From contig NC_092673.1 of the NCBI RefSeq assembly GCF_964355755.1, forward strand, positions 26,541,001-26,605,000: 64,000 nucleotides of DNA. The letters are read 5' to 3'. Made by a program: the position numbers and the translations under genes. This DNA is from Antedon mediterranea. Its lineage: Eukaryota > Echinodermata > Crinoidea > Comatulida > Antedonidae. Below, piece after piece: positions 11,141-23,600 of the stretch; the first letter of the stretch is position 1; every line of letters begins with the position of its first letter. The notes below the pieces were generated by a model. The model was not told the origin of the DNA, made no database searches, and saw nothing but the letters and a program-made list of their open reading frames with translations.

Positions 11141-14100
11141 TTTAGAGTCCTGGATATCAGTTGTAACTGTATTGTATAATGTAACTCGCGAACAGTAATT
11201 ATACACATACAGCTTGGGAAGCCGTAATCTCATGCATATCCCCCGTTTTAGTGTTACATAAATACTCGTGAAGTGATATTACAAATTCCAATTTGACATT
11301 TAGTTTTACCTAGTAGAAAACTCAATCACTGTACCATTTAATAACTGTGTAATAATATATATGGGTATTTAAAAAAAACCTATAGCCCCTAATTCGACTT
11401 TGCCCACCGCAGTTTGTAATGAAAGTTAAACGATGATTTATAATCGTGTTACATCAAATATTATGTAAGTACATTTGATGGTTTTCTATTCGATGGGAGA
11501 TTAATGAGGAAATGTTGTTGTAGTTAATTGAAAATGAGTTCACGTTCAAATTGGCAAGTTATCAAGTTTGTATTCAATCTGTGTATGACGTCATACTAAA
11601 AAATAAAGTTGATTGTCCTAAATGACAGTAGGACTGTATCATCAAAATTATTAATTATTATTGTTAATATTATAATAATTTCCATTCTATCTTTAACAAA
11701 AATAAATATTTTTAACACTATAATTACTATTAACGTTGACATCATAATCAAATCAATATCATTGACTTCATTATAAAAATCAGTATCATTAACATCATTA
11801 TCAATATCATTGACGTCATTCAACGTCATTATTCAGCCTTCTTACTGGATACTAGGCCCTTAAGTCAAAAACCAAATGTTAAAACAACTTCTTATTTTAT
11901 TTTATAAATAACGAATATGAATACGACAGTAACAATAATAATAATAGTTTCACATTATGATACAAAGATGTATGATCTATGGAAGCAGGCCGGGTTGCGA
12001 TATTTCTTTTCGTACATAAGTTCATGAAACGATCAAAATGTAGATCATAAGTTCATGAAACCCCTAATATCATGAAACGTCACAAAACCAACGTAATCGG
12101 TGGATTGACAACCTTGCATCCATCTTACTCCTAGCCAACTAATATTTTTCGATCGGTCTGGAATGAAGATGATAGTGTGTGTGGAATATTTATTGATATA
12201 ATCCGCCACTAATTACACGAGCATTATCTCTTAAAATCAATGTAAGCCACCAGCAAAAATTGTCAATTTTACTTGTTCTTTATTCTGTGTTCTTTCTAAT
12301 GTCGTATTCTGTCTCTGTATGTCCGTTTGTCGTACAACTTGTCAACTAGGCCGTTATTTTTCTTTTTTCAAATCCGAGAAAATACGACGACGAATATTTA
12401 TCACTTATTTTACTGTTGTTCTTTGACGCAATTGTTATATCGTACGAAGATTTGCCAAATATATTTTTTTAGTTGAATCATACTAGAAATATTAGTAGAT
12501 TAAAGTTAACTTATTATCAATATTTAATGTAATACAAGCGAATTTTCTTCTCAGTCGTGTTTAAAGTGTGTTAATTGCTTTATACAAAACCGCATTAATA
12601 TCGCGTAGGCTGTTGTCTGTGCACGTCAGCCTTTTGAACAAATAATGTTATTAAACTTTAATTTAATTTTTATTGTTAACCTTTGATCATCCAAGCGTCT
12701 TTTGTTTAGTAACAACCTTTTTGTTTAGTAATATCATGAAGCGACTTTGTAACCCGTCAAAATATATACCATACTTCCAGTCGTTGGTCGGTTGGTCGGA
12801 TGGTCGGTGGGATAGTCAATCGGTAAACATTAACTCAAATTTAAGCACGCGACTGCAGCCATGTATGGCCTTGTTTGTTTTAAACATGGTACTGGGACAG
12901 TATGATAATTTCCGCATCATTGCGTAACCGTTCATTTGTGAACCACTGTGGCGGATTTTGGACGTGTGGTACGGGCGGAGTGTCAAAATAGTACAGTAAA
13001 ATGAAGTGCTAATCTGAGCTTAATATCTTATCATTTGCTAGGCCCCCTATCAATGAATTGTACATTGTCAAACAAATACATTAAGTCAAAGGCATTAAAG
13101 TTAACTTATTAATGACAATTAACCGATTGAACGTATTATTTTATATTATATAATAATAAACGATGATAAAAGGTGGACAAATTTGCTGTTAGTCCTGTTA
13201 GTCTGTTTGTATGCTCGATCTTCTATACCACCGAATGGAGGTATTGCCTTGAGTTTTTTAACACACAGTATATCCTGTACACATTGTTAAGATAATTTAT
13301 TGTGTCTGTCGGCCTTCCATAGAAACACCTATTACTTGATGATCACTCCGGGTAATCTCGAGTGCGTTGTGTTAACAATAATCCTGTACGCATGGTCGTG
13401 AAAGGATTATGTTATTCGGCCTTCCATAGAAACAATTATTAGCCATAATACACATGGAATCATCAGTGGTGTGACTGAGATGTCGGCGCATGATCAGGAA
13501 TTTTAACTGGTCACCATCGTGTTACTTTAAGTTAGTTTAACAACCTGTCGCTTCGCACTCTGTCTTGCTCTCATTGTTGAGAGGAGTAATTGGGATTTAC
13601 GGTTCAGTCGGAGTTTTAATATTACGCGTAGATACGCATAACACGCGTAAATACGCATAACAACGCATAACGTCATTTAACCGGTTTTTAGCCACCTTCT
13701 GTTTGATAGCTTCTAACATATTCTGTGGTAAGTCAAACGTTTTATAATTAATGAGAGGATTATATTATTGATTTATACATATAGGTTGCTTTTTATTCAG
13801 TCATTATATATTTTTGTACAGTTTAACGATATTAAATCGCCATCACTAATCTATATCCAAGTATAGCTTATAACACATTAATTATAATTTGTAATAAATA
13901 ATTATATTTGTAAGTGGGGCAAATTGATTAGGCTGATGATACTGTAGTTATGGTTGAGAACACGTTACCTTTGATCTGCATTGTTGATTATCTCATGGGA
14001 CCACATTCGAATTTATACAAACATACACAATATTGTAATATTGTAATTACGTATTTTGATAGTCTTTTTACAAAGACAGTGCAACAGTGGTATACGAACA

Positions 14101-15184
14101 CATACGACTTAAGTGATAAGTGGAGTTGTTGTTTTTGGTGGTTAAAATTATCAGTTACTGATGATCCCAATATGTTGGGTTCACATCCTTGGACATAGTA
14201 TAACTCCACTCCCAAAGATTTATTTAAGACTTTGTTTATGTAGAGCATCTTATATATAATGTTTTTAAGGATTGTCACCTTTAACAAGGATAGCGAATGA
14301 ATTCACATATGGTTATCCTTGGGAATTTGTCGAAATATTGAAATTCGAATAAAATATTATATATAAATAAAGTAAAAACAATGTTTTACCATTAAATTAA
14401 ATATTGTATGTAAATGTAATGGTCATATTTAATTGCATGTTCAATTTTGTAGGCCTGTATTAGAGAATGAATATAGATGATGAAACAATTTTAAAAGGAT
14501 GGCTTAGGGAGAAATATAATTTCGTTAATAACTACCGACGTACGTTAATCTGGCCATTGACACGGTCATTATACGCATCAAAAATAGCATTATTACTGAA
14601 ACCACTAATCACTCGGATATATGTATACTAATCATAAGGCTATGTATTGCTCCCTTTATTTATCAAACTAATACGAACTTTGAAATATCAATCTGAAATA
14701 CTTAGCAACCACTAAATTATTTGAGACTAATTTAATTCATAGCCGTCTGATATGAAGCGACATCTCAGAATAAACTAAGTAATTCAATTTAACAGTTAAT
14801 CGCTTTGCCAGATTTGTCAAACCGAAGTATCTGTGACATATTGTGATAATGAGTGATAATTGGAGTTTAATTGAGTTGTCACCTGAAACTAAACACTGTG
14901 ATTTCAAATGAAATGTGCACATAAAAACACGCCTTATAATTATTGTATACTTTTAATTAGCATACTGTCTCGATGACACGTCGGAAGCATTTTTACTGAC
15001 GCCAAATAAGCTTACATTATTTTTATATACAAATTTAATAACACTAAAGAACAAAATAAGATAGGTTATAGAACATTTATTAAATGTACATACAGTACAG
15101 TAATATTACAGCACTAGGGAAGGGTTAGCGTTACCCGAAACTCTGCAATTTCTTTTAGGCTTGATATTGTTTTGATTTAGCTTT
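11141..15184. other. Gene-poor AT-rich intergenic DNA
   Basis: No supported exon. Notable small items are a region rich in 'atcattgacgtcatt' near 11740-11830, 'ggtcggttggtcgg' near 12784, a direct repeat 'cggccttccatagaaaca' at about 13311 and 13418, and repeated 'tacgcataac' near 13630-13675. A strong splice-donor-like word (gtg|gtaagt) at about 13727 could end a non-coding 5' exon of the downstream channel gene, but this cannot be shown from sequence alone. Confidence 0.5.
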
Positions 15185-15990
15185 TTGCTTACCTCTCCAT
15201 TGAGATCCAGCCTCTGATACCCACAGCATTGTCATTTTTTTCAGTACTTATTTTATTTGTATCTCCATTGAGATACAGCCACTGACACCCACAACATTGT
15301 CATTTTTCAGTGCTTATTTTATTTGTATCTCCATTGAGATACAGCCACTGACACCCACAACATTGTCATTTTTCAGTGCTTATTTTATTTGTATCTCCAT
15401 TGAGATCCAGCCACTGATACCCACAACATTGTCATTTTTTCAGTGCTTATTTTATTTGTATCTCCATTGAGATCCAGCCACTGATACCCACAGCATTGTC
15501 ATTTTTTTTCAGTACTTATTTTATTTGTATCTCCATTGAGATCCAGCCACTGATACCCACAGCATTGTCATTTTTTTCAGTACTTATTTTATTTGTATCT
15601 CCATTGAGATCCAGCCACTGATACCCATAGCATTGTCATTTTGTCAGTGCTTATTTTATTTGTATCTCCATTGAGATACAGCCACTGACACCCACAACAT
15701 TGTCATTTTTCAGTGCTTATTTTATTTGTATCTCCATTGAGATCCAGCCACTGATACCCACAACATTGTCATTTTTTTCAGTGCTTATTTTATTTGTATC
15801 TCCATTTAGATCCAGCCACTGATACACACAGCATTGTCATTTTTTTCAGTGCTTATCTTATTTGTATCTCCATTGAGATCCAGTCACTGATACCCACAAC
15901 ATTGTCATTTTTTCATCAGTGCTTATTTTATTTTGTATCTCCATTTAGATCCAGCTACTGATACCCACAACATTGTCATTTTTTCAGTAA
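15185..15990. repeat. Minisatellite, about 12 copies of a ~68-bp unit
   Basis: The unit contains 'tatctccattgagatccag', 'ccactgatacccac' and 'cattgtcattttttcag'. It repeats from near 15193 to 15940 every 66-70 bp, with small length changes in the T-run. Two sub-variants (gatacag/gacacccacaac and gatccag/gatacccacagc) are interspersed. A decayed extra copy lies at about 16174-16215. Confidence 0.92.
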
Positions 15991-16282
15991 TTTGCCTTTG
16001 GATTTATATAAATTATACATTTTCTTTTTATTGATAGAATAGATTATAGAAAATATATTAATGTTAACAGTAAAGTAACATTACAGAACTGAGAAAGGTT
16101 TAGTGTTAATTCCTAAGACTTTCATGCTATTTGAATTTATCGTTTTGTTTTTGTTTTTTGCTTATTTGTTTTCATCTCCATTCAGATCCAACCAATTATA
16201 CCCATTTTTCAGTAATATGCATTTTTATTTATAATATGCATTTTATTATCATTATATATACAATAGAATATATACATAATTT

Positions 16283-16442
16283 GAATTGAGATTAAATTAA
16301 TTTGATTTGAAATTGAAATAAGTTAATTTGAAAAGAATATTTTTTTGTATAATTTTATTTGAAATTAAAATAATTTTATTTGAAATTAAAATAATTTTAT
16401 TTGAAATTAAAATAATTGGATTTTAAATTAAAATAATTTGAG
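16283..16442. repeat. AT-rich tandem repeat of about 21 bp
   Basis: The word 'ttttatttgaaattaaaata' repeats in tandem with flanking degenerate copies. It is low-complexity DNA immediately downstream of the 68-bp minisatellite. Confidence 0.75.
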
Positions 16443-17639
16443 GATTTCTTGCGGGTTCAGTCCCAAACACCACGTTTAGAGGTCATTTATACAGTATTTT
16501 GTTAAAAATGTCAGTGAGTTGGAACTTGGAAATAACTGAGCACAAGTTAATTTTAAAAACATATGGTGTTTATCGTTATGCACATCCTCTTAGAAATGAT
16601 TTAAATGTTCAGTTTTCGCACTTTACGTCAAACAATATTTAGAATATTTATGTTCCACATGCATTTTTTATTTGTTTTAATATTTTTTTACTTGGTTTTT
16701 TGTTAGTGTTTGTGCATGTGTTTTTTTCATTTTTTTTTAGAATCATGAAATATGATTTAAAAAAAAATTAATACGAATTATTATGAAGATTGCCTTCGGC
16801 AAAAATAAACATTATCGTGATAAAATAATATATTCATTTATTTAAAAACATATTTATACAGGATAACATAATTCATAAATAGGGTGGTACAACAAGTTGG
16901 CAATATGGTCCTACATTACGTAACAATTGTTTCCTGTTGAATAGACCTAGAATAGTAATAAATACTAAAATATCTGTTTGTGTGTGTTAACAAAAGTTTA
17001 TAATTCGTCTCAGTTTGAAATTTACTAAAACTTTACAATGGCCCGATAGTAGGTAATTATTTTTGCTTTTTGCTAATCTGGCAATGGTATTATAGAATGG
17101 AAACTCACACAATGTTACACAATATACCTTCTGTTCAAGGAAACAATGTCTTTAAGGTGCAAATGTTGAAAAAAGGCTTCAGAATGATGACGTCACATGA
17201 TGACTATTAACTTCATGAAGAAATACTTACTTTGCCAGTACTGTCTGTACAGTAGAAGGAATTTCATTTTATATTGTAAACCGATTACCTGTTAAATGTA
17301 TGTTACCTTGAAAAACATGATTTGTATTGGTTTTAAAGTTGCTTAATATATCATTTTAATGGACACGTTTTATACGATGGTTCGTTCTGCAATTAATATA
17401 ACAATGTAAATCTAGAGAAACAGTATTTTACAAACATACTGTTATTATTTTATCATAATCAATCGAATTAATTGAATAATCACAGTTGCTTGTGTTTCCC
17501 ATAAGTTACTATTTATGCAGTTTTAAATGGCATTTAGTAGCCTAAGTATGTGTTAGTACTTTAGCTCCCCAAATGACATCGGATAAATGTGGTTTGCGCT
17601 AAGCCTGTGCCAATATTGATCTTGCGTTTTTCATTTCAG
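16443..17639 (+). other. Upstream flank or 5' intron of the TRPC-like gene
   Basis: AT-rich DNA without a recognisable exon. It ends in a good acceptor (ttttcatttcag, ending 17639), so an untranslated or short coding exon must lie further upstream. Confidence 0.5.
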
Positions 17640-17669
17640 AAAAGTCCCCAGCCCCAGCCAGAGGAGGAG

Positions 17670-20600
17670 ATGGCGCTGCCGTCAATGCCAGGAGGCGTTG
17701 AGCAACTGTTCATACAAGCCGTTGAAAGAGGCGACCGTAAAGCCATCACCTTTGCTCTTGCAAATGCCCCGGACCTGAATATAAATTGCACGGACTCTGA
17801 AGGAAAAACTGCCCTGGTGCTTGCTATACAAAATGGAAATTCAGGTAAACATTTTGACGAAATTGGTATTCCATAGTTGTGCGTTTCATAGTTTTTATTT
17901 TTTGGTTTGTTTCATGTTAAGTTATAGTTTGTTATGTTATGGCAATCACTATGCAACTCTAAAGATTGGTTCAAACTTGGACGCAATCAGCGACGTAAGC
18001 ACAACGCAAGTGAGTTAACCAATCACAAGCAATAGTTCAGTCGTGATTGGTTGCGTTGCGTCCAAGTTGGAATCAAGCGTAAGGAAAAACATTTACCAAC
18101 AATTTGGGCTTTAAAGTTAAATGTACGTCCTCCTACTCGTTGATGCAACTAAAATCATACTGGTTATTCTAGACATCTCAGTAAACATGTTTGTTTATGA
18201 ATTATGTTTATAAATTTATGATTGTCGGCGATTTAAAGAAAAGCGTTCTCTTACTGAGTGAGTTATAAAGAATTGTATTAACATAATTGTACATACGCAA
18301 TAATAAAACAAAATAAGTCAGCGATTACTTATTAATTCTGCCATTCGATATTCTCCCCATTCAACTCTAAGCATTATTATTTTGTATAATGTGTTGTGGG
18401 TTAAGTAGGCCTACTATTGCCGTATCTCTTAAACATCTACCGCCTGCTGACTGATCATCTCTTAACGTTGCAATATCATTAAACGTTTCCGTGACTGAAG
18501 GAAACGCAATAAATCAAAGTATTGTGTAATGTAATTGAACCAAATTTATTGAATAAAAACGTTTGATATAACCGTGAACTTATGCTCAAATGTTCTATAA
18601 ATGACGTAACTTCATTCAAGTCTAATTTCTGCCAAAAAAAAAGTCTTGAAAATCAGCGTCAGCTTATACGCATGCGTAGAGGGGGATTTGGAAGATGGAT
18701 GGAAAATAGGCTTTAGTCTGATTGTTGTATTTTACCAGGATTTGGGTACAAGCATCTGCGATTATTGGTAAAATGAGTTGCGTCGCGTCACCGTATACAT
18801 CTTTGCGTTTCATTCTGGTTGGAACCAAGATTTACTATTTCTCTGATAAGCAGAATGCGTAGAAAATTCAAATAAACTAAGAAGTTTAAAAGTCTGCCCC
18901 ATGATATTTTATTAATATATAATTTTATACGTGAAGTACTGTATTTTAGCTTTATTAACCTTATCTTTCTATCTTATTGATAAAAGTATGTCGCAGTCTT
19001 TTATTCTGGTCTTATTAGCGATGTAATGTGTCATAGTATACTTCTTACAAAACTTCCACTTAACTAAGCAATTTATTCATTACTATGTCTTAAGAAGAAA
19101 ACACTTCTGTTAATAAGCATGTGACAGTTTGAATGCTTCATAAGTCAACTAGGACTAGTTCACTAAAGAACAGACGTATTCCAGTAATACTTAACAACAA
19201 ATGTACCTTTAGTATGAAACCACCCGACGGATTCTCGCCCGGTAGGCCTATCAATATACATCACCTGAAGTGTCTTGTCCTCTCGAAAATGAATTAATCC
19301 TTAGACACTATGCAGTAACTGTTTTTTAAAGTTTGGCTGTGACTAATTAGTGCTTTAGGATTCCTAAGGATTCGAACCCCGTCGATGTAGTTTGTTTTTA
19401 TTTTGAGTGAGATTAGGCCTATTTAGGGCAAATTAATTTAGGTTCCACACGTGTGATATGAATGTGCCTGTTACCGTCGTTGACATAAAACAGCCACTCA
19501 GTTTCTTGTTGCTAGACATGATACCGTAGGGTAATTTGCTGTTCTCAACAGCCATGAGTATTCATACGTACGATTTATGCGTTTTTGTCTGTTTTCGTTG
19601 ACGTCATTGAGTACTGCACATGCGTTAAGGCTTGCCACCCGCTAGCTATGTGTGCGCTACACTGTAGTTTACTCGAACTCAACAGTGCAACCGTTTCGAA
19701 TAACACATTCTATCCACATTCAAATAAAATATTAAATTGTATTTGGATGCAATTGATACTCTCTTGAGAACGACTCAATTGTGACCGTTATATCTTATTA
19801 ATGCGATACGTGGTAAATAGACACAATCCTCTTATTTCCCATGACAGCGCATGCGATTGTTGTAATTTACTTCTACAAACCGATGGAAATTAACACGCAC
19901 AGAATGTGCATTCATGCGTGTCACATTGCGTAAAGATTGACGTTTGATAATCTATATCGCGTCAATGACACCGTAATGAGGTACAGCTCCACGCACGCGT
20001 GTAAACGTTGGTAAACCTTGGTTCCCACTAGGACGTAACGCAACGACGTAAACGCAACGTAAGCAATTTAACCAGTCACAAGCGATGGATTATCCGAATT
20101 TCGCTTGTGATTGGTCAACTCGCTTGCCTTGCGCTTACGTCCTTGCGTTGCGTCCTAATGGGAAACCAAACATGTATAAGTAACGTTCGCGTACTACAAA
20201 TACTGATACATAAACCACATAATCGTGTCGTGTATATTCTTGTGATTGGTCAAATTACTGTTGTGCGTACATATTTTCGTTGCGAAACTAAGCTTTTACA
20301 AAGATATGGCTGCCTTTGAATTCCCATTAGCTGTTTCATTGTTAACTAAAGTCTTAATATGTGCTAAAAATGCCATGTGATATTAAATAGTTCATTTGTA
20401 TTTTAGTATTTAGGTTAATGTTTCGGAGTTCAGCCCATTTGTCCCATTAATCTATGTATACCTACCTTTAGGGCTGTGAAGAGGCCTAAATACATTCTCC
20501 AAGCTTCTACATTAAATGTATATTGATTACTATGATATTTGATTGCAATCATTAAACGTGTTTAACGTAATCTCATACTTCTTCCACGTATTAGCTATAG

Positions 20601-23600
20601 AGGACACTCTAACGCGAAAAGTATCAGTAGTCCCGTTAATGAATGTAAAATGCCTGTATCGATTGAAACACAGGCCTACAACTATCAATATAGATATATT
20701 ATCAAATATATGTCTTTCCGTAATTAGCTTCATCTCGGACTGTCCGTGTAGAAAGGAAAGGTAATATGGTTCATTTAAGCCGTGTTATAACCAATAAATA
20801 ATGTTTGATATACCTACATAGCAAGCACGCCGTGACGACTGTTTAAGACATTACTTAAAGATTTGAAGGTGATCATTAATTGATAGGCCTTAACGGTTTG
20901 TCCACAAGTCTAATTTTAAAACGAGACCAAATTTGGTAATCTTACCGAATTTGGTAAATTGTTGTAATTTTGATGGGAATGGATATACATTTATAAAATA
21001 TAAACATTGATAAATAAAAATAGGCCTATTTAAATACACTAACATGTTACTGTTGTAATGTAACCATTATGGTACAAATGTTTTTTTTTTTTTACAGATC
21101 CAAAGACGTGGGTTCTAATCCTATCTTTCTTAGTCGAAACATTTGTCTTTCTTCCTGTTATCGATGAATGTATAATTAAATGAATTATTCACTGTTCGAT
21201 GGTAAAACAACATATAAACTTAATTAATAATTAAAATACATAAATTAGAATTTGTAATATATTTTATAAATAATAAATAATTGTCGGTGTAAAGTACAAA
21301 ACATCTTCTTGTTGTATTTTTAATTAATTGCTCATTTACGGGGCGCCGTCCGACACACAACCTATTCTTTACTATAGTTTGTAGGACAGAATAGATAGTG
21401 TGTCGGATGGCGCCCCGTACTGGATTATAGATTTTTTCTAAGAAACTGTCATCATATCTAGACTGATCATGTTTTGGTTTTAGACCCCCTGATTGATGTT
21501 TGAATGGCAATTAATAAGTATATAATTTTTTTATGATGTTATAAATTCAATGATTTAATTAAACATTCAAGGAATTTTATCTTACAACTAATAATTCGTC
21601 AATAAATTTGTAATTATCCGATCAATTAATACTCCCACTGATATAAATCAATATAAATCATACTAAAATGCACTGTTGTTGTTTTAAAAATTGTGCTCTA
21701 ATGGATTCAAAACCGGAAATTAAATATTCTGATTGTAAGGAATTCTGGAACAGGGTATTAGGTCTTGAATGGTCAATGCAGGAGAGAGAAGTCTAGCAAT
21801 CCGTCATATAATAGGCAGGCTGGAATAGGCATACGAATGCTCTGCTGTTGTGAAAATGCCAAAAGGCCTTCAAATCTCATACATTTTTAATCATAATGAC
21901 GATCTGCAGAAACACGACACATGGGGAATTTCTCACACAGAGTTGCCTATAGGCATACAGGAGAGAATTTCCGCAACCCGTCATAGAATAAGTACCGCCG
22001 GCTTTAACATTGCCAGTTTGTGTCCTATCATATCATTCTTTAATTCCGCAACCCGTCATAGAAGAAGTATCGCCGGCTCTAACACATCGCCACCCATCAC
22101 ACAAGAAGTACCGCTGGCGGCTTTAACAAGTTTTTGTATCATTTTTTACTTCGTCGCCGTATCTATCATGACCTAACAATAATTATCCACACGTTTAGCC
22201 AAGCAACCTCATTATAGTGTATATTATAAAGATATCTATTATGACCTATTATCATCCCATTAACGAATATATCTACCTCTAATCAGTGAGATAATGAGAA
22301 ACGTTTCAATGCCCGATTAAACACAGAAGAGGTGAAATCTCTGAGGGACACGCATTTCAAATGCCGCTATTTAACAAAGCAATCGAATAATCGCGGAGTG
22401 AATAGCCGCAAGTAGAACGAATTACGAATCTCTAGGTCATAGCACTTAAGCTTTAGTTCCCACTGTACTAGCGACGCGACGCAAGGAAGTAGACGCAACG
22501 CGAGCGAGTTGACCAATCACAAGCGACCGTTCGAATAATCTATCGCTTGTAATTGGTCAAATCACAAGTGGGGTAATAAGCATTTTCCTTTACAAACGCA
22601 TCATATATGTATATCATAACTGGCCCTTATGAATGACTGTATTAATCTGAAGAGGTCTTAGCCCTAACAACCACATTTTGATATCTAGGAATGTTCATTT
22701 TCAATAATAAAATAAAAGGAACTAAATAAATCCTCCAATTGTCATAATGGTATGGTACGGTATGTATTTCACAAAGGCATGTATAGCCTCATTTCTCGTT
22801 CAATCCCTAGATGAAACTTTTCTCAAGAATAAACGGTATCTCACCATAACGTAACACATACGGAGTCAGAGTTTAAAAACTAAGAAGGAATCATTGCGTA
22901 GGACATACATCGTCGACGAAGCCTGAAATCAACTTGAATACGGTACTACCTCAAGTAGTGCTTTTGCTTTTGCAATTTATAAACACATATACAGTACCTT
23001 TAAATAATCGTATACGTATTTTCCTGTTCAATATACATTTCACTATACGCATGCGTACACATATTATTTCTTTCTGTTGTTAATCGTCCGTATCACATAC
23101 TGGCGAATGAATCTAACTTTATGATAGATTAATATTGATAAATAATGAGATTTTATGGTGTAGTTACACGCTACTTTTAGTAGTATGTATTAATATAGTG
23201 ATGATTCTTCCTGGTGCTTTATGTCTGTGACAGATGTATCTATTAATACATTGATATAATGATCATATGAGAAATATTATACTTATAGTGAACGTGATTG
23301 AACGGACGTGCTTGTCGGATGCGTCGATGAAAGGCGGAGGTTAAAGTATATTTACATTCATTTTGCAATCAAACGAAGACACTTTTATCTAGCAAAATGG
23401 TTAATGCACACAGATCTGTGCGTAGAGACAAAGTAGAGACATATTTTGGCGGCGATCGCACCCCATATGTTGAGTATGAAAGGCTGAGTGTAATTAGGAA
23501 AGTGAGGATCCGTGTCTATCTGTAGTTAATAATAGTAATAATCTTTATTTGGAAAACTACACTTATATAATCGTGGAACTCTTTTGTAACGTAGCGTCGA

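Noticed and set aside
13500-13727. Possible 5' untranslated exon of the TRPC gene ending at a gtaagt donor
   Set aside because: The donor is good, but nothing identifies the exon start or links it to the acceptor at 17639; RNA evidence would be needed.
19355-19435. tRNA-like B box (ggttcgaatcc on the minus strand near 19370)
   Set aside because: No A box or cloverleaf can be drawn from the flanking sequence; at most a SINE remnant.
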